From the NCBI GenBank assembly GCA_900073065.1, contig FJOG01000023.1, forward strand, positions 124,430 to 188,429: DNA of 64,000 bases, read 5' to 3'. Of the stretch, positions 1-11,633 are shown piece after piece. Origin of the DNA: Phialocephala subalpina (lineage: Eukaryota; Ascomycota; Leotiomycetes; Helotiales; Mollisiaceae). The translations under genes were made by a program, and so were the position numbers. The notes below the pieces were generated by a model that made no database searches, had not been told where the DNA came from, and saw nothing but the letters and a program-made list of their open reading frames with translations. Numbering within the stretch: the first letter of the stretch is position 1; the number at the start of each line of letters is the position of its first letter.

Positions 1-2636
1 TCTCTGGAGAGCTTCGTGCCGAGAGGGGCAAAGCAATGGCACAGTACTTGATCAACAAGCATTCCAGGATAATGAGAGCGGTACAGGGACGCAGAAAACG
101 ATTCGAAACCTGCGCACTTTGTTTTTGGAGACTCTTCCATCGTAAATGGAAACAGGAGACGAACCTGCTTGCGAATCGGAATGAACACCAGAAGTAAACA
201 TAATCTGGAGGGACCCGGCTGCAGATTGGGGTCGCAATTGGCGAGAGTCCTATCCAGTATGAAGGACACCGGTTTTGATAGCCACGAGTCCGTCACATCG
301 CAACGATGGACATGTGAAAACCACGACGAGGTAACATAGACTTCCATTCTGCCGGATACCCCGAGAACACAAGGCTGGCAGCAGAATCAAAGAGGAAGGC
401 AGAATTTGCGTTGTACCTGGCAGCCGAGACATTTGGTTCCTGATCGAAGCTGCGAGAGTGCTCTTGGTGGAAGTAATTGGGCAATGGAAAATTCATTGAT
501 TGTACTCACTGCTGCTGCTGAAACACTTGCAGAAGCCTCCCTTATTCCTTAATGTCCATTTGGAAATTGACGACCACGGACTGGTTCTGTTCATGTCAAT
601 GGCGTCTGCCAACGCATATGTCTCAGTTTTTGACACAATCGAAGAAAGGGAGAAGGCCGACAGAAGGACCGTCCACGCGAAACCATCATGGCCGGTCCCA
701 CAACTGGATTATTGTTGATACGACCCTAATGTGAGAGTGGTTCGACGCTGCAGTGGTCTTCGACGAGTCGTTTTCTGCCATTGTCGGTACGAGGACCTTG
801 TAGCCTGCAACGCACGATCCGATGCATTGCATTGCAACTGCAACTGCAACTGCAAACCGTGTGGCAGACGCATATCACTCGTGATGAATTTTGACAGTAT
901 GGTCGTGATGTAGGGGGCGTTCACCCCGCCGCGCTGCTGCCTGAGGGGTGCATCATGACGAATCCTAACGTCGATAGATTTGTTGAGTCCCATCCATTTC
1001 GCATCAGATACCGGGCCAAAAAACGCCCTCTTTCCACCGACGAAGCCACATCCGACGGGGCCGGTCGACCATGCAGTCCTTTCTGCGATGCTATTGATCA
1101 TCATGCGAACCTGCTTGATCGCCGAGGTTGTGTTTGCTCGTGAGGCTCGCACCGCGTCACGTTCGAAGAGCAGAGAAGATTTGATGCTGTTCGGTGCATG
1201 GCATGCGGTGTCGTCTTTCGCATTTAAGAAAAGAGTTGTGCGGCGTGGAAATAGTGGTCCAGACATGCAACGGTCCTGCCACACAGCAGTGCGCCAAACA
1301 GAGGTGTGGACAGGAGGACAAAATGATGAAAATAGATGGGAAGGCTTGAAGGTCGCGTTGGTGGTCGTGTCACTAGCGAAGCTCGGACCGCACGAACGAT
1401 TCATTGGCTACTGTAGCTTTCAGTCCCCACTTCCAACCTCTCCTCTGCTTACTTCGACCTCGGTTTGAAGAAAAGGGGGGAGAACAAGTTGCAGAATATT
1501 CCATGGCCATCTCGTTACAACCTTCAGCTGTAGAGAAGAAACATGGTTCGACAGGAGCCGCATCTCCATCCCTGAGCAAAGCTGCGAGTGAGCTTTTGAC
1601 TTCAGGGTCTCACAGCTGTTAATTTCCCATTGTGTCTGCTTACATCTACCTCGCTATTTGCCACTCGGTAGATACCAAGTCATCTTTGTGTACTGATCTG
1701 AAACATGTTCAACGCTGTCAATCTTTTCTGCGACTTGCGCTAGAAGGGAAGGGAGCTGCCGCGCAACCACGTTCTGGGGACTTGGCTGCCGGGTATCTTC
1801 TCCATCTTAATCTTCTTGTGCTCTTGCTGTATCCTCAGAATGGATCCCCGCTGGGATTGTCAAAAGAAAAGAAGGGGAAATAGGCACACTTTTGGATGAA
1901 CGGCTCTAGTCGAATTGGATCATTGGTCGCCGGTTTGGGAATGCACCATTAGAGGGCATCCAAGCCTTTTCTTGGCGTCTACGAAGCGTGTGTTTGAGTT
2001 GTGCTTTATTTATTTTTTTGTATCCCCTAGCTTTGCAGTCGCTTGTTCAACCTTTCTCATGGGTAACGGGCTTGCCTGATCACGATGGTTCGCAAAAGGT
2101 TGCCAAAGCCTCAGCCAGCGTGGCTGAGGAGGTAGGCTGCCACAGATGGGGCCACGATTAAACAGAGTCTTCCTCGGCTCTCATGGCCTTTCTCTATTCT
2201 CTTTAGTTTGGATGCCTTGTTGAAGAGATTTTCTTAGCGGTTTCATGATGTATTTTTGGGGATGTGACGCATGCCAGGACGACCATAATAAAAGGGGGTC
2301 GTCCGGCCACTCTTCTGACCATCATCCACGTTCTGCATCCTCTCAGTATACTTTAATACCATTGACCATTCGTTCTCAGACCACAAGACAGTTAAACCTC
2401 AGTTTCAGACACTCATTGCCAGATTTTCCGCATCTTTTCACGTTCTGTCTCTTGATCATACCTTGATTAGACGGATTTACCCTTCGACTCCATCCAACTC
2501 ACTCATCGCATACACTCGCTGACCGCCTGCCTCAATCCCACCCTCTCCTTTGGGGTTCTTTTAAGCTTAATTCCTGCCATCGTACCTTTCTAAGTTATCA
2601 GCGCTCCAACCCACGACTCCACCCGCTTCGCTCACA
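1..2636. other. Intergenic region, no supported gene
   Basis: Open frames occur on both strands, the longest on the minus strand at 709-1404, but none shows a recognisable domain, a convincing start or splice structure. A short TGCAAC hexanucleotide repeat lies at about 832-857. The last 400 bp are pyrimidine-rich and probably hold the promoter and 5' leader of the gene starting at 2637. Confidence 0.5.
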
Positions 2637-3498
2637 ATGGCACCCAACTCGAACACTTCTTCGCTGGAGAACCTCAACGGGTCCGCTCGCTCGGTCTATA
2701 GGTACTTTGCCAATCTTCCTGCCGATGATACCTGCTTATAATTCTCTCAGCAATGGCACATACCAGTCCATCGGACTGGCTCGCACTACGACATCTGGCG
2801 CTGCTGGCTCAGCGCACCTGCGACATTCCTCGAACCGCCACCTTCGTGGCCACACATACCCGGCGCTAGTCGCCGAAGAGTATCAGTATAGAGATAACTC
2901 CGCTGCTGGCTACGGCACATACCATACAAACGACAGTTTCGCGCACCCGGCTGTCACATACCGAGAACCTACCAGTCTCTACCATTATTCCACAAACCAA
3001 GCACAAAGCCGAAGCCAGACCTACCTTCTTCCCGCGGCACCAATCTACAACACAGAGTCCTACGATCGTGAGCTTGATTTGGACGACGATCAAGCCGACA
3101 ACACAGCGGGAGCTGCTACTCAATTGGATTCACTGCAGCACAGCGAAGAGCAGAACCCTATTGAAGACAAGCATTACTACCCGACTACCGAGACATATGG
3201 CTTGTCGTATCCAGCCAGCGAGCACGATGGTGACGCAGACGCATACCACGCTTCACAGCGAGGAACGGATTTTGGCGGCGAGGACGACGAGTACCCCGTC
3301 CAGCAACCATCCACACCTCCTCAACAAGGTATGCAAAGAATGCGGCCACACTCTCCGACCACGCAACGCTTCCTCCGAGAGGAGTCTCCAGAAGAGCGCA
3401 TGCGTCTGGGGCTTCGAAGATATGAGACGAAGGAGGATCAGCATCGCGCTTATGAAGCTGCTACCCATTATAGCTCCACCTCTACTCGGCGTCGCTGA
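2637..3498 (+). CDS. Hypothetical Tyr/His/Ser-rich protein, 2 exons
   Basis: Exons 2637-2701 and 2751-3498, joined by a 49-bp intron (GTACTT..CTCAG), give 270 residues. The ATG sits in a good fungal context (CACAATGG) and splicing in phase 2 keeps the frame. The protein is rich in Tyr, His, Ser, Thr and Gln, with an acidic patch near the middle (LDLDDDQAD) and a basic C-terminus ending in RRR. No membrane segment, signal peptide or known domain is visible, so it is probably intrinsically disordered. I do not recognise the family. Compositional bias, a clean intron and a long uninterrupted exon are the support for it being a gene. A cytosolic or nuclear location is a guess from composition. 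Confidence 0.65.
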
Positions 3499-3839
3499 GT
3501 GCAAAATCAACATCGGCGCAGGACGGATGACGACGACATGATCATGCTTTTGGATGAAATGGAGGGGAAAGGGATCAAAAGTTCTGCTTTGACTTGTTAC
3601 TCTTTCTAATCTTCACGCGCTTTCTTTCTGCCTCGTCTGACCTGGCGTCAGGCAACTAACCTCTCCTTCCTTCCTTTTCTGTCGCTGGCGATATATTTCA
3701 ATCATTCTTACAGGCGGAAACTTTGTAATCACATGTCGCAGGCTGACTTTCAAAACTCCTGTACTTGTACCTCCTACTCGGCGAGCAAATTTTCCTTCCT
3801 CAATCCCGTTTTCCATCTACCATCATAAAACCTGTAATA

Positions 3840-4072
3840 NNNNNNNNNNNNNNNNNNNNNNNNNNNNNNNNNNNNNNNNNNNNNNNNNNNNNNNNNNNNN
3901 NNNNNNNNNNNNNNNNNNNNNNNNNNNNNNNNNNNNNNNNNNNNNNNNNNNNNNNNNNNNNNNNNNNNNNNNNNNNNNNNNNNNNNNNNNNNNNNNNNNN
4001 NNNNNNNNNNNNNNNNNNNNNNNNNNNNNNNNNNNNNNNNNNNNNNNNNNNNNNNNNNNNNNNNNNNNNNNN
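3840..4072. other. Assembly gap (233 N)
   Basis: A run of 233 undetermined bases. It lies about 340 bp after the stop of the gene at 2637-3498 and interrupts any gene that may exist here. Confidence 1.
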
Positions 4073-4238
4073 TCTTTCCTTTCTCGGAGACGCCGGCATT
4101 GCATTAATCCAACCTCATTTACCCCGATTCGTCTATTTTGCATCGCGATCTTTGATGTTCGGTCACACTTCCAATCGCACCTCGTCCCGGGACACCACCA
4201 GTCACAATTCACCGCTCGGTTCTCGCTACGCCGAGTAA
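4073..4238 (+). CDS. Possible C-terminal exon truncated by the gap
   Basis: Directly after the N run a frame is open for about 55 codons and ends with TAA near 4238. Its end is Ser/Thr/Asn/Arg-rich. It could be the tail of a gene whose 5' part lies in the gap, or a chance open frame. No domain is seen and the evidence is weak. Confidence 0.2.
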
Positions 4239-5211
4239 CCCACTTGAAGTTTCTTTTTGAAAATGATTATGGAGAAGTAGAAATGGTTCGCATGGGAGAT
4301 GCAAACGATCTGAGACATCAACGTTCCGTCCCGCTGAGGACGTGTTAATGAGCGCTGACTTGTCGTTCTCCACCAAAAGACGGCTTAACAGATACTTCCA
4401 CACCACTACTCTGAAAGACTGCCCAAACACGTGATGTCGAATTCTTAAAGTGAGCAGAAGAGAGGGAGAACCAACATTCCTTCCTTGCAACCCTCTTTGA
4501 TTCACCGCTCTACATACCCCGGCTGCACTGCCAGTTGGGGGCCGAAAACTGAGGACTTCCTCGAAAGATGGTTATCACGAGTTCGCTACCCCGCCCCCAC
4601 TCCTGGGGCTCTCAATTGTCAAAATTGGACTCCTCTTTCTTGATTCGTCCCTTGCGTACGAGCACACGCGGCGAGATTAGAAAGCACAGTGTCAAGCTTC
4701 TGCTGCAGCCAGACACTGTCCAAATCAGGGAAGCCTTGCTTAAAGGAGTAAAGATCGTTCTGCGCAGGCAGTCAGCTCACATTGAGATATATTGTCAAGT
4801 GATGATAACCATCGCCGATACGTCTTTTCTGCTCGTTTCACTCGTTTCGAAAGTCCCGGCAGTGTGATGGTATGAGGAGAAACTCAATTGAACTCTCTAG
4901 TTATTGGCAGAGAACACGAAGGAAGAGTTGATGAACAACCACCGAATCTCGAAATTCAAGTATATAAGATAAGGGACACTGAAAGTTTTCTTCTAGACCA
5001 TCATTCCCATCTTCCTGTCAACTTTGTTGTCTTCCTCCTTTTACATCCTACTCATCCTTCAATCTTGTTTGCCCTTGTCCTTCACAGCGCACACCTTCCT
5101 CACACTCCGTATTCTACATATCAGTCTCATCTTGATCAACATCGGTCAACATATCAAAATCGAAAGTCTCCTCACACTCGAAAGAAGTCCTTCCATACAA
5201 AAACTATAGCA
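4239..5211. other. Intergenic region upstream of the GFA-type gene
   Basis: No gene is supported. A TATATAA element lies at 4961-4967, about 245 bp before the ATG at 5212, followed by a long pyrimidine-rich leader, which fits a fungal promoter and 5' UTR. Confidence 0.5.
4961..4967 (+). promoter_or_regulatory. TATA-like element
   Basis: TATATAA upstream of a CT-rich stretch that leads to the ATG at 5212. Position and context fit a core promoter for the GFA/CENP-V-type gene. No transcription start was mapped. Confidence 0.35.
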
Positions 5212-5483
5212 ATGGCTACCTCCAGTGCTGCCACAAACAAGAAAGACTTTCCTCGAGCCGGCGTCGCCACTGATGGCTGGTCCACCGAAGACGAAGCAAC
5301 AGCAACATGCTTCTGCGGCGCCGTCCAACTAGCTTTCGTAAGTTTATCACCCCCTCAGTCCATCAATCTCCACCACTCTAACACCTCCTCACAGCCAACC
5401 TCCGGCCCCGGCCTCGTCGGCTCCTTCGTCTGCAACTGCGCCGACTGCCACAAAATAACCGCCTCAATGTTCGCCTCCAACTT

Positions 5484-5733
5484 CATCATCGCCGACGCCC
5501 ACCTCAAGCACCTGCGCGGGCAATCCAACCTCACCTCCTTCGGGCAATCCGCCACCACTTTCAGAACAGGAAACAAGATGACCAATTATTTCTGTTCTAC
5601 GTGCGGGACGTTGATGTATCGAATTGGGAGTGGGTTTCCTGGGGTGAGTATTTTGAGGATTGGGACGGTGGATGATTTTAGCTTGCATGAAACGAAGTTG
5701 AGGCCGAAGCAGGAGTGGTTTGGGAAGCAAAGG
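5484..5733. repeat. 250-bp tandem duplication, copy 1
   Basis: Read base by base, 5484-5733 is repeated with no difference at 5734-5983. The flanking bases differ at both edges, so the unit is exactly 250 bp. It covers the C-terminal half of the GFA-type gene. Confidence 0.97.
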
Positions 5734-5983
5734 CATCATCGCCGACGCCCACCTCAAGCACCTGCGCGGGCAATCCAACCTCACCTCCTTCGGGCAATCC
5801 GCCACCACTTTCAGAACAGGAAACAAGATGACCAATTATTTCTGTTCTACGTGCGGGACGTTGATGTATCGAATTGGGAGTGGGTTTCCTGGGGTGAGTA
5901 TTTTGAGGATTGGGACGGTGGATGATTTTAGCTTGCATGAAACGAAGTTGAGGCCGAAGCAGGAGTGGTTTGGGAAGCAAAGG
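5734..5983. repeat. 250-bp tandem duplication, copy 2
   Basis: Identical to 5484-5733. Its right edge is also the point where the convergent S58-type gene begins, so the duplication edge and the gene-gene junction coincide. Confidence 0.97.
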
Positions 5984-7276
5984 AGCAGTATCTCAACCTC
6001 CTCCCGGGGTAAGGCTTCAGCTCGAAAGCCACGAAATCCAATCATTGTCTCAGCCGAGGTCATCGCATTGAGGACTGCCTCTTCCGTAGCTTCAGCTGTA
6101 GCCACGAAGAGCATGTCTATTACAGCGCTTTTCACAGCTTCCAAGGGCTCTACCTCCAAGTTCGGAGGCAAACCTGTCATGCCATCCCACTTGGTAGGGG
6201 CTTCTGGCTTATTTCCTGTCGAAAGTGCCATGAAGAATTCTCCGCTGAAATTTCGACCAACGCCATGACCGGAAACTTGTGATAAACCCATACCGGCACG
6301 CTGGGCTATCCTTTGGAGTTGGTGAGGGAGAAGTGGCGCGTCTGTGATGATTAGGACGAGACAACCTACTTCAGGTCAGCAATGCTCACGATCTGGATAT
6401 CAGAGCTCTTACTTCCTTCAACGGCTTTTCCGCTAGACGGTACCGGTGGTATATCAACCTTACTTTGCGCTTTCTTAGACCACAGCATCTTGCCAACAGG
6501 AACGCCATCAATCTGCAAATCAGCTGGACTGCCGTAGTTGTTCTGAACAATGACCCCAATTGTGTACTCTTTCCCATCTTCGCCCTTGAGTATTCTTGAA
6601 CTAGTTCCAGTACCGGCTTTGAACCCGTGACTTCTCATCCCGGTCCCTCCTCCGTGGCTTCCTTCGAGAACATCGTTTTGCGTTTCAGTATTTTTGATAG
6701 CCGTCAACACATGATCTTCGGTTATTGCTGGACGACGAATATCGTTCAACAATCCATCGAATGTCTCGCCGACGGTGGGAAACCCGAAGAATTTCACTTG
6801 GTCGAGGCCGGTGATACCGTCTTGATCCATCTGGTCTAGACACCATCGCCAAACAGTATCGTATACCTTTCCTACACTCATTGTGTTGGTAAAAGCAATT
6901 GGCTAGATAAATGTTTCAGCGAACAGGGTGCTGTTAGTGGGGTGAAAAACAACATACAGCTCTTGTGAATCCCCACTCCCGTATCTGGTGAACGCCTGTC
7001 CATTCTCCGATAGCGTTCATATCATGGACTGCTGCGTGGCATGGCACATAGATAGTGTCTTTGAGACCACGTGGAAATATGACGGTAATGCCCGTATGCA
7101 CATCTGACCCCTCATTGATATCGACTTGCCCCACCTTGACCCCTTAGACGATCAGTATCGATCCTTCTGACTGAATAACTGGTAGATCTCCTACCAGGTA
7201 CATCCAATATGGAGTTCCTTGGACCCGCTGGGAAGCGTCCTGGGGCATATCCCCAATCACGGATCCTGTTTGACAT
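5984..7276 (-). pseudogene. S58 (DmpA-type) aminopeptidase, frameshifted and missing its end
   Basis: Exons at 7195-7276, 6958-7142 and from 6902 downward, with introns of 52 and 55 bp. The start RIRDWGYAPGRFP and the VPG..VKVGQV block match family S58 (L-aminopeptidase D-esterase/DmpA), Ntn-fold enzymes that cleave themselves before a nucleophile Ser and release N-terminal residues. GTGM and FKAGTGTSSR blocks follow, then ITDAPLLPHQL, and a GVGRNFSGEFF segment that holds the likely nucleophile Ser. Two defects are visible. Near 6364-6368 the frame breaks: one base is missing between ADLK and GCLVLIITD, and TAG appears. At 5984 the sequence jumps into the GFA-type gene a few residues before the expected end. 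No signal peptide is seen, so the ancestral enzyme was probably intracellular. A single-base assembly error at 6364 cannot be excluded. Confidence 0.75.
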
Positions 7277-8411
7277 GTCTTGTTGATTTCCTGGTTGTTG
7301 CTGTTGCTTAATTCTGGGAATTTTTTATGTCGAAGTATCTAGCTTGCTGGGCTCAAATAAATATCAACGGAAAAGTATGACATAGAATGAAAGGATTGAA
7401 GATTTATTACTCCAAAGAAGTCATCGGAATGTTGCCTTGAGAAGGCCTGTCGTCAGACTCCGGTCAAATGCGATGGGAGGAAAAATGGTTCCGGTCAGAT
7501 GCGAAACCCGGTCACCTTCGCATATGCGCGCCATCTTTCAAAAGTTCCATGTCGTAGAAAGTGCTATTGAGAAATAAGGAAAAGGCAAATGTTGATGAGA
7601 GCGAGTTTTAGTGGGATTCCGCGAGATCCGGGGCGGGGTTCAGGGGGCATGGAGCCAACAGGGGCTACTAGCGTACTGAGGCAGATCTTAGGAACAGAAT
7701 AGCATCCCAGAGTGTAATTACGCATGGCATTCTACGCCCAGTCTATGTCATGTTATTCTCGCCAATCAGATGACGGCGCGTCAACTCATGCCTTGCCCAA
7801 TTGTTTCTTTTAGAGTCCATGCCACCTTGAGGCGCCCTCATTTGATTGTGATGGGCGCAATCCATATGCTTTCCTTCACGTCTAACCACACTCTATTTGC
7901 ATGCATCCAATAAAGTTACTCCCACACCAAATCTCAGTCCGCTTTTGAGCTCTCTAGCCGCTCTTTCTCCTCAGCGTGTTCAGCCCTGACTATCTTGTTT
8001 CATTTCCCCGATGAAGATACCATCTCGCATCCTGCATCGTCGCCGCTTCTTTGCTCTTGTATTCCTTCTTCCCTTCGAGACTTCTTTTTCCATTCTGCCT
8101 GCCTTACTTATTCCTCCATTTCAATCTATCTTTGTCAACGGATATGCAAAATTATCCTCCTTTGCGAAGGAGGGGTGAATCCGTCGATGCCCATGAGTGA
8201 ATGGGTGAGTGGGCTACAGAATCTCGGAGTGGGTTGACCTGCATGCCTTATGCTATGTCAAAGTAAGCACTGAACAACAGCATAGCACGTCCCCGGATAT
8301 GGCAGGGAGTTGCGAGAGTGATGGTGAAGATGAGGCAGTTGCATCGCTTCCGATGAGATAGCTCGACACGAGACTCAATGTGCAAAGTGCTTATGCACAT
8401 GATTCGGACTC
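7277..8411. other. Intergenic region, no supported gene
   Basis: It holds the probable promoter of the S58-type gene on the minus strand. A small plus-strand frame at 7995-8237 is hydrophobic but shows no recognisable domain. I see nothing else to annotate. Confidence 0.4.
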
Positions 8412-9180
8412 CTAGGGACTTCCACGAGGGTAGAGATTGGTGCAAGATCGAGAAGGGCAGTCACTTCTTGAGAATGACAAAGGCAACCCCACGTGTTAGG
8501 GGCTTCCTTCAAGATGGCAGAATGTATGGATGAGTTTGGCCGGTATATTGTTGACCACAACACTAGTACAAAGCATCCAGGACTTCCACAAGGATGGTAC
8601 TGGAAGATAGGGCGCAATGGCGGGATTGATTATGTCGACACCTATACTCACACTTCAATACGCAACCAGCCTTATCTTTCTGGTGATCCTGCGGAAGACG
8701 GTGCCAAACGCCTTAAGCCCAGTGCGGTGAACAGCCTCCCCAACAGTTGTAAGTACTGTGAGAAGATCGTCATAGACCTCGCACCGAATGCATGAATGTT
8801 CTCCTAGCTAGGCGAGCGACCTCACGACAATGTTCGATTTTAGTGGTGCAGGCGGGGGACCTGATCTCGCTTTCCTGTCCGTCCAGATACAAACGAACCG
8901 ATTATCTCGAGCAGCGACGATGGTTAATTTCTCGCATTTGGTCTTCTCGGAAAGAGAACTGAGCATAGAGTCGGCGTGGTTTTGCAACGAGTCGACGACA
9001 AGCGGTACAGACGAGTCGCCCTTTTCTGGTGTTATTACGATTTCGAGTCGAAAGACGTATCTAGACTGGACGACTTCCACAAGAAAAACAACGTAGATGA
9101 TTATGCATCATTTAATAGAACTGGATGCAGACACAAATTCTCGAATTTTGAAAGGGGCACGATCTTGATCATATGATTGA
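8412..9180 (+). pseudogene. Relic of a WW-repeat HET-type gene
   Basis: Three tandem, diverged WW-like units can be read. The first starts at about 8416 (GLPRG then a TAG where Trp is expected), the second at about 8500 (GLPSRW, changing frame into FGRYIVDHNT), and the third at about 8580 (GLPQGW..IGRNGGIDYVDTYT). The DNA at 8416 and 8580 is clearly similar (GGACTTCCAC, then GAGG or AAGG), so the units arose by duplication. After them comes a SCKYCEKIVIDL segment of the type that precedes HET (heterokaryon incompatibility) domains in fungal WW-HET proteins. Later sequence is open only in pieces. WW domains bind proline-rich peptides and HET proteins trigger incompatibility cell death. The HET assignment is inferred from context only; the stops and frame changes are seen directly. 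Confidence 0.45.
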
Positions 9181-9471
9181 ATTGCTATCGATCATAAAAG
9201 CTGTGTGTTCTATGAAGGCTAAAAGTTGTATTTCAGAAATCTCGGTTCTCGAATCTCAGAAGAAGGCAGAAAGAGATCCGTGAAAGAACTTTGCATCGAA
9301 AGAGACAAACTCAGATGAAAGAGAGCTAGCGTGAAGGCCTATCTTATGTAGTAGCAATATGGTCCTCTGAACTTTTACTTGCTTGCAAGACCTTCTTTGA
9401 AGGCAATGCTACTTAATCAGCGCCCTCCCACGTAGCCAACACAACTCTCAGCAGTCTCAACAATTGAAGTC
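9181..9471. other. Short intergenic region
   Basis: AT-richer sequence with no gene; probable promoter of the gene starting at 9472. Confidence 0.4.
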
Positions 9472-10049
9472 ATGGCACCAGACCATGATCTTCGAACAGC
9501 CCAAGAAGGATGTTCTGCTACACAAGAGGATTCAAGCAATTACAAGTTTGTCGGTCCCTACCATTGGGTTCTTTACACCAAGGACGGAACCGTGACATCT
9601 GCTTGGGCATTTGCCGGAGACTCAGATTCTGACGAGGATGCTAGTCCCAATCGAACCTTCTCACGAGCTTCAATGACAGGTCAAGTCGAAGCGTCCAACA
9701 TCCTATCGATCTCAAGCTACATTCCACCACATCGTATCAAGTTTCAACGCGCGAGAGAATTGTTCGATGAACTCAGAGATGACGTCTGGGAAGCTCTCTT
9801 CAATCGATACGTAGAGACGAGTCTGATTTACTTCGGAGAAGAGGACAAGGATATTGATAAGGAGAGGCACCAGGTCAAGGAGATGTTCTTTGATGAGACG
9901 AGGGTGATCTACAACGCTTTGGAAAAGAGGTAGGTTGGATGGAAAAAGGACTGAGAGAGATGAGCAAGGTCATCGAACAACGCGAGCAGCAGAAGAAAGC
10001 AATGGACATGAAGGAGGAGAGCAAGGAGAAGCGTGGAGAGAAGAAGTAG
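9472..10049 (+). CDS. Hypothetical protein, with an apparent frameshift near the 3' end
   Basis: An ATG at 9472 opens 153 codons up to TAG at 9931-9933. In a different frame the following 110 bases encode a highly charged, coiled-coil-like tail (EKGLREMSKVIEQREQQ..) ending at TAG 10047-10049. The two parts join if the A4 run near 9921-9927 is taken as one A short. The N-terminal part has a GPYHWVLYTKDG segment and an acidic Asp/Ser patch; the middle (IPPHRIKFQRARELFDELRD) is probably helical. There is no signal peptide or membrane segment. I do not recognise the family. The frameshift may be genuine or a homopolymer sequencing error; without it the protein would be about 190 residues. Confidence 0.55.
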
Positions 10050-10358
10050 GACAATGTTGTCGCACGTGAATGAGAGTTTGTTGTGGACCTCCTAGCTTGG
10101 AACTGAATTCGAATTGGGAGCTGCTCTTGAGACCGCGAAGAAGGGTTTCGGATCTAGTCTCAAAACCTAATACCATTAAAGAAATGAAAAGACATATTGC
10201 GCTGAACAATTGAACCATCCTTGAACATTTGGTCTCATAGAATTACTACCTCTGCTTCCCTACCGAAACATGAAACTATCCAGACACACATTTAAGATAC
10301 CCTAGACACAGGAACTTGGAAAGTGGGTCCCCAACTGTCTTGTTCACTACGCGACTGT
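10050..10358. other. Convergent intergenic region
   Basis: Holds the 3' ends of two convergent genes (stops at 10049 on plus and 10359 on minus). No gene is seen. Confidence 0.4.
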
Positions 10359-11633
10359 TCAGGAATACTTGGCCATGTGTCCGCCAGGGAGGGATGGCAT
10401 CCCTAAGAAAGCGAGCATATAAGGTTAGCAAGTATCGCCGAAGCCTCAAGTACAAACTAGCGTGACAACAGCAAAACGTTAAAGAGAGAGTTAATTCACT
10501 TACATCCGTCGACATCCTCTTTTACAACCGCCTTTTGTGTACACGCGTTCATCTTGGCGTTCGATTGCGTCTTAGGATTGGCTGCAGGGCAATTGACAAC
10601 GCAAGATGTATCCATGAGCCTTTGAAGAGCGTCGCCTTTCCATCCGAAAACGTAATCAGCATGGGAGGCATAACCGGTGGCATCGCCGAACGCCCAGGTG
10701 AAAGGCTGGGATCCATCCGTAGGCCAATCAGCTTTATTATTGAACTGCTTCGTGTCCCAGACGACCTCGAATAAGACTTGAGGAGTGTGTACGGGATGGC
10801 TAGCTGGGCAGGGTCCCTGGCTCTCGAAGGTTCCATTCGCAGGATAAGACATGTGGGACATGTGGTCGGGACTGTCGAGGTTCACGCCGTCCCAACAGGT
10901 TGGGAAGCGGACATTAGCCATGATACCAAAAGGACAGGGCTGATTAGGGAATTCCAGACTCTCTGGGGCCCGAGTCCCTGAGTCTTTCATACAAGTGTAG
11001 GTCAATTGACGGAAGTTAGAGACGGCTTGTTTGGTACGGGCATTGACATCCCCAACGAACATACGGAAGCCCTTATTTTTGCATTAGCACCTCTGAGTAA
11101 AACTTTCACACGATTGCTCGTCTTGACTTACGGTTTTGAACGCCGTGACTTTGGACTTCTGTGTCGTGTCGTAAAGGGCATCAGTCATATAATAGACGGT
11201 TATGCCACCAACACCGCCATCGATCTGGGTCTTTTGTGGAACGCGCTTGTAGGTGCCATTTCTTGCACGAAAATAAAGCACGGCCTGAGTATCTCGTTAG
11301 AAGGACTTGAGAATTGGTTGCTTGATCACTTACTGTCCAGTAATTGGAGAAGTCCTCGCTGAACGAGCAGGTTGTACAAGTCGATTCGCCTGGCATATCT
11401 TTCTTAGGATCCATCGTAGCATTGAAAGAGTTCTACTGATATTAGCTACAGAATGACATTGAGGGTATTCTACGTACACCACCAACGATTTGATGAACGT
11501 GGGAAGATGGAACCAACCCAGGGTCCACTAAGGGGTCGAGTCTTTGGACTACTAATTGGGAGCATTGGAACCGAAGTAGCCCTCCACTACTAAGTGAACT
11601 GAGCGCGAGAACGAGGAATGGAAGCCACTGCAT
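10359..11633 (-). CDS. Secreted DUF1996-family protein, 5 exons
   Basis: Exons 11478-11633, 11334-11432, 11132-11284, 10504-11071 and 10359-10402 (introns 45, 49, 60 and 101 bp) give 339 residues. DUF1996 proteins are fungal extracellular proteins of unknown biochemical role, sometimes joined to WSC carbohydrate-binding domains. The N-terminus is a signal peptide (MQWLPFLVLALSSLSS). The family blocks are SSHVHQIVGG, FSNYWT, GGITVYYM, GFRMFVGD, CPFGIMANVRFPTCWDG, LDSPDHMSHMSYP and HADYVFGWKGDALQ. The last exon is easily missed: splicing GGAT to GGATGCC restores the family ending DGWMPSLPGG in place of a premature stop. No WSC or other domain follows. Cysteines are frequent, in keeping with secretion. 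The gene appears intact. Confidence 0.92.

Larger units (their letters stand above)
5212..5983 (+). pseudogene. GFA/CENP-V-type zinc protein, internally duplicated and 3'-truncated
   Basis: Exon 1 is 5212-5337 and exon 2 starts at 5395 (57-bp intron). The product belongs to the glutathione-dependent formaldehyde-activating (GFA/CENP-V) zinc-fold family; members with known roles act on S-hydroxymethylglutathione, but most fungal paralogs have no known substrate. Zinc-ligand motifs are visible: CFCG in exon 1, then CNCADC and CSTCG in exon 2. At 5733 the coding sequence runs into an exact 250-bp repeat of itself. Because 250 is not a multiple of three, the frame shifts and ends at 5925. The usual last 20 or so residues of the family are absent: after the second copy the DNA changes abruptly to the antisense of the neighbouring S58 gene. 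It is either a broken gene or a local misassembly. Confidence 0.7.

Noticed and set aside
709..1404. 231-codon minus-strand open frame
   Set aside because: No domain, mixed composition, the glutamine/leucine run comes from the hexanucleotide repeat, and no splice or start context supports it.
5720..6268. 182-codon frame spanning the second duplicate copy and the antisense of the S58 gene
   Set aside because: It is a junction product: half is GFA-type sequence and half is antisense of a real gene, so it is not an independent gene.
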